Shown in pieces: positions 5,698 through 11,814 of a stretch of DNA of 11,814 nt. The position numbers and the translations under genes were made by a program. The stretch is from contig JAJYXA010000040.1 in the NCBI GenBank assembly GCA_021791235.1, positions 1 through 11,814 of the forward strand. Reading direction: 5' to 3'. The notes under the pieces are model-generated. The model was not told where the DNA came from. It worked only from the letters and a program-made list of their open reading frames with translations, and did not search any database. Every line of letters begins with the position of its first letter. Position 1 is the stretch's first letter. This DNA comes from Pseudomonadota bacterium. Lineage in GTDB: Bacteria; Pseudomonadota; Gammaproteobacteria; Burkholderiales; Thiobacillaceae.

Positions 5698-6922
5698 AAG
5701 TTCGCACACGTATTGCTCAGGCCGCCAGTTTCAGGTGCTGGCTCTGCCAATGGCGTGAGCGCATGCGTGCGATCAGCGCGTTGAGGTCAGCGCGGGTGAA
5801 CTTCCACTCGAATGGGTGGGCGATGCTCTCGAAGTAGCGCTCGAAGTTCGCCAGCCGCTCGGCGACCGCCTCCAGGCAAGGGAAGTCGTTGGGCGTGAGT
5901 ACCTTGCGCTGGACGATCGAGAAATAGATTTCGATCTGGTTGAGCCAGCTCGCGTGGACCGTGAACCGGGACCACGCGAGGATGGGCTTGCGTGAGGCGC
6001 CGCACCGAAGCCTCGCCACGGTGCGACGAACCGTTGTCCATGACCCAGAACACTCGGCGCGCGGTGTTGTATGGCGGCTGGCTCATGACTTGATCGACCA
6101 GGCGCCCGAACGGCGCGATGCCGGTGGTGGCTTCGCAGCGTCCGAACACCCTGGCGCGGTGTACGTCCAGCGCCGCCAGGCAGGTACAGGCCCCGCCGCG
6201 TGCGTACTCGTGCTCCACACGCATCGGCTTGCCCGGTTCGGTCGGCAAGCTCGGATGGATACGCAGCCGCGCCTGGATGCCAGTCTTCCCGTCGATGGAG
6301 ATGACGAACTCGTCCTCGCGCAGCCGCTGCCCTTGCCAGCAGCGCTCGTACAAGTCCAGGATGCGCCCGGCCTTGGCCTGGAAGTGCGGATCGCGAGGGA
6401 AGATCCAGCAGCGATGTTGCCAAGGGCGGATCGCGTCCTCGTGCAGCCAACGCCATACCGTGCTGTCACTGATACGCGCCACCAGGCCCGATTGCCGGGC
6501 ATGCCGCGCCACGTCGGCCACGCTGAGTCGGGACAGCGGCAAGCCCAAGGTGGCCGGCAGCTCGCAGGCCAGCGCCTTGACCTCAACCGTGAGTTCTGGG
6601 GGGAAAGGCCCGAGGGCGTCCCGGGCGGGCTCTCTCTTCGAGGCCCGCCAATCGCTCCTTGAAGAAGCGCTTGCGCCATTGGCTGACCACCTCGCGCCGG
6701 GTGTCCAGGTGCGCGGCGATCTCGTCGTTGTCCAGGCCCTCGGCCGCCATCAAAATCATCCTGGCTCGCACAACCTCGAAGTAAGGCAACGTATATTTGG
6801 CTGCGCGCCGACGCAACTCGGCAGCCTCGTCCGGGGACAAATCGATGCGAAATGGACTCTTCCTTGGCATACGCGAACCCTCCTCGAAGGTTCGCAACAA
6901 GGTGCCATACGCGATCGAACTT
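5698..6922 (-). mobile_element. IS630-family insertion sequence (second element, defective)
   Basis: A 1,225-bp element on the minus strand. The left end AAGTTCGCACACGTATTGC (5698-5716) and the complement of 6904-6922 match at 15 of 19 positions, giving the terminal inverted repeats. It starts only about 13 bases from the first IS and has the same orientation, but its transposase belongs to a different IS630 branch. No clean TA duplication flanks it. The transposase is broken, so the element would move only if helped in trans. Confidence 0.75.
5717..6870 (-). pseudogene. IS630-family transposase broken by two frameshifts
   Basis: Three consecutive frames make up one transposase of about 385 residues. 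The ATG at 6870 has GAGGAGGG (6878-6885) before it and starts MPRKSPFRIDLSPDEAAELR, followed by a helix-turn-helix (about residues 45-70, LDNDEIAAHLDTRREVVSQW). The frame breaks at a run of six C (6598-6603), where one extra C makes the ribosome end at ...PPRTHG instead of continuing PPELTVEVKALACELP. The second segment holds D in ISIDGKTG and D in VMDNGSSHRG. It breaks near 5967, where GGTCC seems to have lost one copy of a GGTCCGGTCC repeat. The third segment holds HASWLNQIEIYFSIV with the final glutamate and runs to TGA at 5717. All three catalytic residues survive but in different frames. A sequencing error at the C run is possible for the first break, less so for the second. Confidence 0.85.
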
Positions 6923-7258
6923 AGCAAGCATATATGTGGCCGTATTTATGAAATAGCCTACTTAGGGTCGACCGCGCCAGTTCAGTGTCTCTTCAAAGCA
7001 GGCATTCGTGCGGTTTGTTGACGGTAGCCCTCTGACCGCTGCGACCGACTTCAGACCAAGATGGGGGACGCCGGGATCCTTTGTGCCATATCGCAGGTCT
7101 TGGGAGGCAAGATTCCCGCGCTCACTGTTCTGTCCCACTCCGGACCTGACCTCTTTGCTGATCAGCTTTAACCATATCATCACGGCCCAGAAATCAGGGT
7201 GCCATATTCGCCTTATATGCTCTTTCGCATCGTGCGTGAACATCTACGGGAGAGCGAC
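6923..7258. other. Intergenic stretch between the second IS and the metallo-beta-lactamase gene
   Basis: Short open frames on both strands have no recognisable protein character. I see no tRNA or convincing terminator. Several AT-rich spots (for example TATATG near 6930 and TTATATG near 7213) could hold promoter elements for the following gene, but no -35/-10 pair with good spacing stands out. It is probably remnant DNA flanking the IS. Confidence 0.5.
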
Positions 7259-8812
7259 ATGGCAAGCATGGCAAGCAGCACAACCAGCATACGAGAAGCA
7301 CGTCCCAGATTATTTCCACTTCCCATTTTTCTGCTGTTTTTCTTATCTAACGTTGCTATTGCCCAATGGACGCCGGGCAATTTTGAAATCCATATATTCG
7401 ACGTCGAGCAACGCGATAGTCAACTCATCATCAGCCCGACCGGCAAGACGCTGCTGATCGACGCCGGCGAAGCCAGCTGGAATACCGGCAAGGGCGCCAC
7501 CTATATCGCGAGCAAGCTGCGCGAGGTAATGGGCCCTAGCTTCAATCATATCGATTACGTGGTTCCCAGCCATTTGCACCTCGACCATATCGGCTATGCC
7601 GGTTATGGGGGCATCTGGGGCCTGGTTGAAACGCACGGTTTCACGATCGGTAAACTGGTTGATCGCGACGCCGGGCGTTGGGTCGATTCCAATACCGACG
7701 GCCTTTGCGATCCGGATACGGAAATCGTCTGGCATAACGCCGGCACGGTCTCGGGCACTGCGCGCAACTGGTTGTGCTATGCCACCGATCCGGCCAACAC
7801 CGCGAAACTCAACCGCGAAATTGCGCTAGTCGGCTCGACCACGCAGATCGATCTGGGCGGCGGCGTGAATGTGACGGTAGTCGGCAGCGATGCGCAAGGC
7901 GTCAACATGGTAGACGGCGCTACGCCGCTTGCCGGCGATCATACGGCCGACGCACTGCCGCCGTCGGAAAACGACTATTCGATTGCGCTCAAAGTCAGCT
8001 TCAATCAATTTGACTATGCGACAGCCGGTGACACCGACGGCGAGTACGCTACAAGTTCATATGGTTATACGTATAACGATGTCGAACGCATCATCGCGCC
8101 GCGCTTTGGCCGCGTCGAAGTGCTGCGCGCCAATCACCATGGCTCGGCGCATTCCAGCAATCAATTGTATGTCGACGCGCTGGACTCCGACGTGTCGCTG
8201 ATTTCATGCGGCGCAAACAGCTATGGTCATCCGGCGCAAACCACGCTCGACCGGCTGCTTGCCACCGGTGCGGTCTATCTCACCAACCTCTGCGATACAA
8301 CGCGCAACTATGGCAGCGCGATTATTGCCAATGGTGACGTCGTCATCCAGTCGAGCGACGGCGTCGATTATTCGGTCAATGGCACGCCGTATGTCGCGAC
8401 GTCGGCACCGCCGCCGCAGCAATATACGGTCAACGACATCAAGCTCAACGAGGTCTTGCCCGATCCGGACGTCGCGTATTCCAGCGAATGGGTAGAACTT
8501 TATAATCCCACTGCGCAGAGCATTGATCTCGGCGGCGCGGTCATCGACGACATAGCAAACGCGGGCAGTGCGCCTTATACCATTCCCGCCGGCACGACGA
8601 TCGCGCCCTACGGTTACTGGGTGCTCGACCGTACCAACTATTTCAACAACGCCGGCGACGATGTCCGCCTGGTCGCGCCGGATGGCGCTGTGGTGGATAC
8701 GTTCACCTACACGTCCTCGGCCAACGACCAGTCATGGGCGCGCATGCCGGATGGCGGGCCATGGATGACGACGATGGATCCGACACCGACGCGGGGCGCG
8801 GCTAATCAGTAA
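7259..8812 (+). CDS. Secreted ComEC-like metallo-beta-lactamase with C-terminal lamin-tail domain
   Basis: A 517-residue protein. I chose ATG 7259 because GGGAGAG (7248-7254) precedes it and it gives a clean signal peptide: basic n-region, hydrophobic FPLPIFLLFFLSNVAIA, likely cleavage after A35 (AIA/QW). Residues about 40-375 are a metallo-beta-lactamase domain of the ComEC C-terminal type: LLIDAGE (65-71), metal motif SHLHLDHIGYAG (104-115), ATAGDTDGE (254-262), ANHHGSAHSS (291-300) and ISCGANSYGHP (315-325). Residues about 391-517 form a lamin-tail (LTD) domain: IKLNEVLPDP, EWVELYNPTAQSIDLGG, IPAGTTIAPYGYWVL, DDVRLVAPDGAVVDTF. ComEC-type domains are linked to DNA degradation during uptake, and LTDs often sit on secreted nucleases, so an exported, metal-dependent nuclease or phosphodiesterase is a reasonable inference, not shown. 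No membrane channel domain is attached. Base composition is lower in GC than the backbone, suggesting transfer. Confidence 0.85.
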   Translation: MASMASSTTSIREARPRLFPLPIFLLFFLSNVAIAQWTPGNFEIHIFDVEQRDSQLIISPTGKTLLIDAGEASWNTGKGATYIASKLREVMGPSFNHIDYVVPSHLHLDHIGYAGYGGIWGLVETHGFTIGKLVDRDAGRWVDSNTDGLCDPDTEIVWHNAGTVSGTARNWLCYATDPANTAKLNREIALVGSTTQIDLGGGVNVTVVGSDAQGVNMVDGATPLAGDHTADALPPSENDYSIALKVSFNQFDYATAGDTDGEYATSSYGYTYNDVERIIAPRFGRVEVLRANHHGSAHSSNQLYVDALDSDVSLISCGANSYGHPAQTTLDRLLATGAVYLTNLCDTTRNYGSAIIANGDVVIQSSDGVDYSVNGTPYVATSAPPPQQYTVNDIKLNEVLPDPDVAYSSEWVELYNPTAQSIDLGGAVIDDIANAGSAPYTIPAGTTIAPYGYWVLDRTNYFNNAGDDVRLVAPDGAVVDTFTYTSSANDQSWARMPDGGPWMTTMDPTPTRGAANQ

Positions 8813-8814
8813 TG

Positions 8815-9192
8815 TCACTCACTTCTATCGGCTGTCGGGCGCCACGACAGACCGTGAGGGATAAAGGGGACGCTTCCCTTTATCCACTGCGCCTCCCAAG
8901 GCCAATTACCCAGATTACTCAAATCCCGGCTGCCGTGCAGCACGGTCAGGATGTCGATCCGGTTTTTAGGCAGGCGGTAAATGATGCGATACCCCTGGAA
9001 CACAAGCTCACGGACGTCCGGCATATTGCTTTCCAGAACCACTCTCCCCAGTTCCGGGAACGATTTGAGATGATCGACATGCTCAAAAAGACGCTGAATG
9101 AAAAGCTTGGCACGGAAGGGGGAATCCTCCGCGATGTAATTTCGCAATGCAGCCATGTCCAGCATGGCGGGTTCGGACCATTCAATTCGCAT
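8815..9192 (-). CDS. ParE/RelE-family toxin with extended C-terminus
   Basis: A 125-residue protein. Residues 1-100 match the ParE/RelE toxin fold: MRIEWSEPAMLDMAALRNYI, SFPELGRVVLESNMPDVREL, then LVFQGYRIIYRL and the terminal strand IDILTVLHGSRDLSN (79-93). ParE members poison DNA gyrase and RelE members cleave mRNA on ribosomes; the RELVFQGYRIIYRL/VLHGSRDL pattern leans towards ParE. Its ATG overlaps the antitoxin's stop by 11 bases, the usual translational coupling. The last 23 residues (from W103) are unusual: the DNA encoding residues 103-112 is a perfect 10-bp hairpin, so the gene's natural end was probably near residue 102 and the tail is acquired sequence. It ends 2 bases from the convergent metallo-beta-lactamase gene. 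Whether it is still active is unknown. Confidence 0.85.
   Translation of the reverse strand: MRIEWSEPAMLDMAALRNYIAEDSPFRAKLFIQRLFEHVDHLKSFPELGRVVLESNMPDVRELVFQGYRIIYRLPKNRIDILTVLHGSRDLSNLGNWPWEAQWIKGSVPFIPHGLSWRPTADRSE
8859..8885. terminator. Perfect hairpin at the convergent gene ends, candidate terminator or repeat
   Basis: GGATAAAGGG (8859-8868), loop GACGCTT, CCCTTTATCC (8876-8885). It lies inside the 3' end of the toxin frame and 47 bases after the stop of the metallo-beta-lactamase gene. A smaller hairpin, CTGTCG (8832-8837) with CGACAG (8845-8850), lies between. No T-run follows on the + strand, so it may be a dispersed palindromic repeat rather than a true intrinsic terminator. Confidence 0.5.
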
Positions 9193-9367
9193 CGCCGAGC
9201 AGTCGCTTCCTCGCTTCGTCGTGGGAGAGGGTGCGCCCCTCGTCCACGGCTTTCAATCCGGCCTCGATTTTTTGCCGCACATAAAATTCATACATGAGGT
9301 CGTCGAAAGTCGCTGTATCCGGCAAGTGCTCGATCAACTCGCGTGCCATTTCCTTGAATGACTGCAT
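9182..9367 (-). CDS. Antitoxin of the ParE/RelE-type module
   Basis: A 61-residue protein: MQSFKEMARELIEHLPDTAT, then a FDDLMYEFYVRQKIEAGLKA segment and DEGRTLSHDEARKRLLGDAN. The YVRQKIEAGLKAVDEGRTLSHDEAR pattern is typical of small antitoxins paired with ParE/RelE toxins. The first half would bind DNA or dimerise and the helical tail would wrap the toxin; this split is inferred from the family. The ATG at 9367 has CCTCC on the + strand (9375-9379), that is a GGAGG ribosome binding site 7 bases away. The antitoxin comes first and overlaps the toxin by 11 bases, the standard order. An inverted repeat at 9383-9402 upstream is a likely autoregulatory operator. Confidence 0.85.
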   Translation of the reverse strand: MQSFKEMARELIEHLPDTATFDDLMYEFYVRQKIEAGLKAVDEGRTLSHDEARKRLLGDAN

Positions 9368-9382
9368 GGTATGTCCTCCACA

Positions 9383-9402
9383 AAAATCAATATTTGGATT
9401 TT
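9383..9402. promoter_or_regulatory. Inverted repeat upstream of the antitoxin, candidate operator
   Basis: AAAATC (9383-9388) and GATTTT (9397-9402) flank an 8-base AT-rich centre, 16-35 bases before the antitoxin ATG and overlapping a TAAAAT (-10-like) sequence on the minus strand. Toxin-antitoxin operons are usually repressed by their own products at such sites. A 12-base palindrome GCTTTATAAAGC follows at 9429-9440. Confidence 0.5.
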
Positions 9403-9447
9403 ACCCGCATCCCGGCAGGGCCACGCTTGCTTTATAAAGCTTGCTGA

Positions 9448-9519
9448 TCAGCCTGGCAGCATCGCCAGCAACCCATTCAACCGCCGCACAATACTTGCCT
9501 GGTTGTAATCGATCTTCAT
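9448..9519 (-). pseudogene. Fragment resembling the 3' end of htpG
   Basis: A 24-codon frame from ATG 9519 to TGA 9448 encodes [20 protein letters not shown] plus LPG. Its last 16 residues match the HtpG C-terminus in this window ([16 protein letters not shown]) at 14 positions. At DNA level 9460-9489 and 10474-10503 are identical over 30 bases except one. Most other differences are synonymous (CTG/TTG, GCG/GCA, AGC/AGT), so this is a diverged copy rather than a recent exact duplication. A GGGAG ribosome binding site precedes the ATG, and the frame could be translated as a 23-residue peptide. The fragment lies 23 bases after the Xre-like gene. It is either a second target end left by integration of a small island at the htpG 3' end, or the end of a lost htpG homologue. 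Confidence 0.7.
9460..9489. repeat. Direct repeat with the htpG 3' end, left copy
   Basis: CATCGCCAGCAACCCATTCA (9460-9479), one mismatch, then CCGCCGCAC (9481-9489). It repeats in the same orientation at 10474-10503, 1,014 bases away. The two copies bracket the Xre, DUF2283 and DUF4258 genes. Confidence 0.9.
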
Positions 9520-9542
9520 GACTGCTCCCAATATTTCTCGAT

Positions 9543-9919
9543 CTACACCGCGTCCCGATGGAGATCGGGCTTCGTGTTCTTTCGCCGTTTGTGATCGGCC
9601 GGAATCAGTTCGATTTTGAGCGTACACCCCACAGCCTCGGCATAACGTTTGAGCGAGGTCAGCGAGGGGGCGTGCTTGCCGGCGGATTCCAGGCGCGAGA
9701 TCGCACTTTTGGTGGTGCCCATGCGGAAAGCGACGGCTTCCTGGGTGAGCCCGGCACGGGTGCGCGCGGCGAGCATTTCGTGGGCGAGGGCGTATTCGAG
9801 TTCCAGCGCTTCGTGGCTTCGTTGAAGCCGCGGCGCCTGGATGCCTTTTCAATGAACGCCTTGTGGTCGTGGCGCACGGGTTGGAATTTCAGATCAGCCT
9901 CGGGCCGCTTGGTTACCAC
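9543..9919 (-). pseudogene. HigA-like Xre-family antitoxin/regulator, frameshifted
   Basis: The gene starts at GTG 9919 with VTKRPEADLKFQPVRHDHKA and an N-terminal segment up to GFNEA (residue 35), as in HigA-type antitoxins that accompany RelE-like toxins. At about 9814/9815 a single base, expected to be T in a GCC TAC GAA context, is missing. The zero frame then reads TKRWNSNTPSP, while the other frame continues LELEYALAHEMLAARTRAGL, then a TQEAVAFRMGTTKSAISRLES helix-turn-helix, a KHAPSLTSLKRYAEAVGCTL segment, and ends at 9543. The helix-turn-helix part could still be made from an internal ATG at 9776. The gene follows the DUF2283 gene by 8 bases and looks like the third gene of that cluster. 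A sequencing error is the main alternative to a true mutation. Confidence 0.75.
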
Positions 9920-9927
9920 TTAAACCA

Positions 9928-10125
9928 TCAGGCCGCACGAACATGCTGGACTTCCAGCGGATAGGCGCCATTGGCACGGGCATCCAGCACCACCATCTCG
10001 ACCGTGGTGCCATCTGCCGCATAGCTGATATGGGTGTTCCAGTCTTCCGAGACTTCGCGCACGATGGGCTTGTCGGACAGCCGAATCACCAGAATGTCGT
10101 CTTCATCGTAATAGATCGTGTGCAT
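9928..10125 (-). CDS. DUF2283 family protein
   Basis: A 65-residue protein with the DUF2283 pattern: a short N-terminal strand (MHTIYYDEDDILVIRLSD), a central VSEDWNTHISYAADGTTVEM segment, and VVLDARANGAYPLEVQHVRA at the end. Such proteins are small beta-rich partners often encoded next to DUF4258 proteins, and the pair is regarded as toxin-antitoxin-like, with DUF2283 the likely antitoxin. That role is inferred from the neighbour. It starts 9 bases after the DUF4258 stop, with a weak GAGA ribosome binding site, and is followed after 8 bases by the Xre-like gene, so the three look co-transcribed. Confidence 0.78.
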   Translation of the reverse strand: MHTIYYDEDDILVIRLSDKPIVREVSEDWNTHISYAADGTTVEMVVLDARANGAYPLEVQHVRAA

Positions 10126-10134
10126 GTTCGTTTC

Positions 10135-10396
10135 TCACCGAATCTCGAAGTGGTGCATGACTGTTTTGACGACCAGCGCGTCTTCCAGTACCAGCACTGC
10201 GCAGAGCATGTTGTCCGCATGCTCGGGAAACGATTTGCAAGCCCAGAGATGGTTTTTGTCGCGGTAGCGCGTATCTCCGGTATCGATGACTTCGAGCAGC
10301 ATGGTTTCGCTGATGTTGCGCTCGGCCATGCGGGCTCGGGCGTGCAGGGTAACGACAACCGGGCGGGCAAACCGTTTGCTGTGCATGCCTGCCATT
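10135..10396 (-). CDS. DUF4258 family protein, putative toxin partner
   Basis: The conserved part is VVVTLHARARMAERNISETM, then LLEVIDTGDTRYRDKNHLWA, and finally LEDALVVKTVMHHFE. It matches DUF4258, a small RelE-like fold with a LHARxRMAERxI helix and a central strand region. Members are commonly paired with a DUF2283 or Xre antitoxin. Start choice is unsure: ATG 10396, ATG 10387 and GTG 10434 are in frame, and none has a strong ribosome binding site; the conserved region begins about 14 residues after the 10396 methionine. On the minus strand a TTGACA (10417-10422) and TGCAAT (10394-10399), 17 bases apart, could be a promoter, which would favour the shorter starts. It lies downstream of htpG on the same strand. 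Toxin activity is inferred only from the family. Confidence 0.75.
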
Positions 10397-10422
10397 GCAA
10401 TGACAATGGGTCGGGCTGTCAA
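10394..10422 (-). promoter_or_regulatory. Candidate promoter for the DUF4258-DUF2283-Xre cluster
   Basis: On the minus strand TTGACA (10417-10422), 17 bases, then TGCAAT (10394-10399). The -35 is perfect and the -10 matches four of six. It lies between the htpG stop and the first conserved codons of the DUF4258 gene. If used, transcription would start close to ATG 10387. Confidence 0.35.
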
Positions 10423-10461
10423 GGGCTGCGCCACCGGTGTCGACGCCCGCCCGCCGCTTTG

Positions 10462-11814
10462 TCAGCTGGGCAACATCGCCAGCAACCCATTCAGCCGCCG
10501 CACGAAGCTCGCCGGATCGTCGAGCTGGCCACCCTCCGCCAGCAGGGCCTGCTCGAACAGCAGATTGGCCCAGTCGGCGAAACGACCGTCGTCGGATTCG
10601 CTGTTCAGCCGCGTGACCAATGCGTGTGACGGATTGATCTCCAGCGTGGGTTTCACCGTGGGCGCGGCCTGGCCGGCGGCCTTGAGCAGGCGTTCGAGGT
10701 TGGCGCTCATGTCGCCTTCGCCGGTGACGAGGCAGGCGGGCGAGTCGGTGAGGCGGTGCGTGACGCGGACGTCCTTGACGCGCTCCCCGAGCGTGGTCTT
10801 GATGCGCTCGACCAGCGGCTTCAGCGATTCCTCGGCTTCCTTCTGCGCGGTCTTTTCGGCTTCATCTTCCAGCGCGCCGAGGTCGAGGCCGCCCTTGGCG
10901 ACGGACTTCAGCGGCTTGCCGTCGAATTCGGTGAGGTTGCTCATGAGCCATTCGTCGACGCGGTCGGACAAGAGCAGCACTTCGATGCCCTTCTTGCGGA
11001 AGATCTCCAAGTGCGGGCTGTGCTTGGCGGCGGCGAAGCTGTCGGCGGTGATGGTGTAGATCGCGGGCTGGCCTTCCTTCATGCGGCCGATGTAGTCCTT
11101 CAGCGACACCACTTGCGCGTCGCTGTCGGTGTGGGTGGAGGCGAAGCGCAGCAGGCCGGCGATCTTCTCGCGGTTGGCGAAGTCCTCGCCCGGACCTTCC
11201 TTCATCACGCGGCCGAACTCCTTCCAGAACGCGGCGTACTGCTCGGGCTGGTTCGCCGCCAGGTCCTCGAGCAGGCCGAGCACCTTCTTCACCGAGCCGG
11301 CCTTGATGGCGTCGATGTCGCGGCTGTTCTGCAGGATTTCGCGCGAGACGTTCAAGGGCAGGTCGGCCGAGTCGATCACGCCGCGGATGAAGCGGAGATA
11401 AGCCGGCATCAGCTGTTCGGCGTCGTCCATGATGAAGACGCGGCGCACGTACAGTTTTATCCCATGCCGGCGCTCGCGGTCGTAGAGGTCGAACGGCGCG
11501 TGCGACGGCACGTAGAGCAGCGAGATGTATTCCTGCTTGCCCTCGACGCGGTTGTGCGACCAGGCGAGCGGCGGCTCGAAGTCGTGGGCGACGTGCTTGT
11601 AGAACTCGCGGTACTCGTCGTCGCTGATGTCCTTCCTGGCGCGCGCCCACAGGGCGGAGGCTTTGTTGACGGTCTCGTCCTCGTCGGTGGGGACTTCGAC
11701 GCCGTCCTTCCATTCCGTCTTCTTCATCACGATGGGCAGGGTGATGTGGTCGGAATAGGTGCGGATGACCGACTTGATCTTCCAGTCGGAGAGGAACTCG
11801 TCCTCGCCTTCGCG
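10462..11814 (-). CDS. htpG: Molecular chaperone HtpG (Hsp90), C-terminal three quarters
   Basis: The visible part is 450 codons; the start lies beyond the window end, and the usual full length is about 620-640 residues. At the window edge the frame opens with [27 protein letters not shown], the segment joining the N-terminal ATPase domain to the middle domain. Recognisable HtpG blocks follow: [60 protein letters not shown], then a [21 protein letters not shown] segment, and the dimerisation domain with [20 protein letters not shown]. The end is [14 protein letters not shown]. HtpG is an ATP-dependent cytosolic chaperone for stress and client maturation. The ATP-binding residues themselves are outside the window. 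Its 3' end has a diverged second copy at 9448-9503. Confidence 0.97.
   Translation of the reverse strand, partial: REGEDEFLSDWKIKSVIRTYSDHITLPIVMKKTEWKDGVEVPTDEDETVNKASALWARARKDISDDEYREFYKHVAHDFEPPLAWSHNRVEGKQEYISLLYVPSHAPFDLYDRERRHGIKLYVRRVFIMDDAEQLMPAYLRFIRGVIDSADLPLNVSREILQNSRDIDAIKAGSVKKVLGLLEDLAANQPEQYAAFWKEFGRVMKEGPGEDFANREKIAGLLRFASTHTDSDAQVVSLKDYIGRMKEGQPAIYTITADSFAAAKHSPHLEIFRKKGIEVLLLSDRVDEWLMSNLTEFDGKPLKSVAKGGLDLGALEDEAEKTAQKEAEESLKPLVERIKTTLGERVKDVRVTHRLTDSPACLVTGEGDMSANLERLLKAAGQAAPTVKPTLEINPSHALVTRLNSESDDGRFADWANLLFEQALLAEGGQLDDPASFVRRLNGLLAMLPS
10474..10503. repeat. Direct repeat with the htpG fragment, right copy
   Basis: These 30 bases match 9460-9489 with one mismatch; the match weakens after 10503 but continues in the htpG reading frame. 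This copy sits within the last codons of the real htpG gene. Confidence 0.9.

Noticed and set aside
5940..6924. Plus-strand frames of 240-268 codons across the second IS
   Set aside because: They mirror the broken transposase, whose three segments have clear IS630 motifs on the minus strand.
7199..7258. Start of the metallo-beta-lactamase gene at 7199
   Set aside because: It would place 20 extra residues before the signal peptide, and ATG 7259 has the good ribosome binding site.
7259..8812. Full ComEC DNA-uptake channel or classical antibiotic-hydrolysing beta-lactamase
   Set aside because: No multi-helix competence domain is attached, and the motifs are of the ComEC C-terminal type with a lamin tail, not of class B beta-lactamases.
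10286..11401. Plus-strand Ser/Arg-rich frames opposite htpG
   Set aside because: Antisense shadows of a strongly conserved chaperone gene.
1..11814. CRISPR array, tRNA or rRNA genes, integrase gene
   Set aside because: No regularly spaced repeats, cloverleaf-like or ribosomal sequences, or tyrosine/serine recombinase motifs were found on either strand.

Overview
The window looks like chromosomal DNA from a GC-rich Gram-negative bacterium, most likely a betaproteobacterium of the Thiobacillus/Nitrosomonadales kind. This rests on the Lys/Ala/Pro-tailed histone-like protein, the SpmB-type membrane protein overlapping an exopolyphosphatase gene, htpG, and IS630-family elements. The assignment is from overall protein character, not from a marker gene. 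No rRNA, tRNA or CRISPR array was seen.

Layout. 1-387 (+) is the end of a SpmB-like membrane protein gene, overlapping by ATGA a Ppx/GppA exopolyphosphatase gene (384-1859). A perfect 20-base palindrome at 1883-1902 lies between it and a convergent histone-like gene (1919-2455, -). Then come a short DUF3562-like gene (2772-2987, +), an RNA 3'-phosphate cyclase gene rtcA (3088-4128, +), and an unrecognised 92-residue gene (4282-4560, +) preceded by a small leader ORF with a very strong ribosome binding site. Two IS630-family elements lie back to back on the minus strand. The first (about 4557-5684) encodes an apparently intact transposase split across two frames by an A_AAA_AAC slippery heptamer. 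The second (about 5698-6922) carries a transposase broken by two frameshifts.

After 336 bases without a gene, 7259-8812 (+) encodes a secreted ComEC-like metallo-beta-lactamase with a C-terminal lamin-tail domain. It runs tail to tail, 2 bases apart, into a ParE/RelE-type toxin-antitoxin pair (8815-9367, -). A 24-codon fragment at 9448-9519 resembles the last codons of htpG. The real htpG 3' end lies 1,014 bases away at 10462, and htpG runs out of the window. Between the two copies lie a HigA-like Xre regulator gene (frameshifted), a DUF2283 gene and a DUF4258 gene, all on the minus strand in the order DUF4258-DUF2283-Xre.

Interpretation. About 1-4200 and 10462-11814 look like housekeeping backbone. 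About 4500-10460 is accessory: insertion sequences, a secreted hydrolase, one toxin-antitoxin pair and a decaying second module bounded by a duplicated htpG end. The most unusual features are the htpG end duplication and the secreted metallo-beta-lactamase/lamin-tail protein. I do not see a clearly new multi-gene system.
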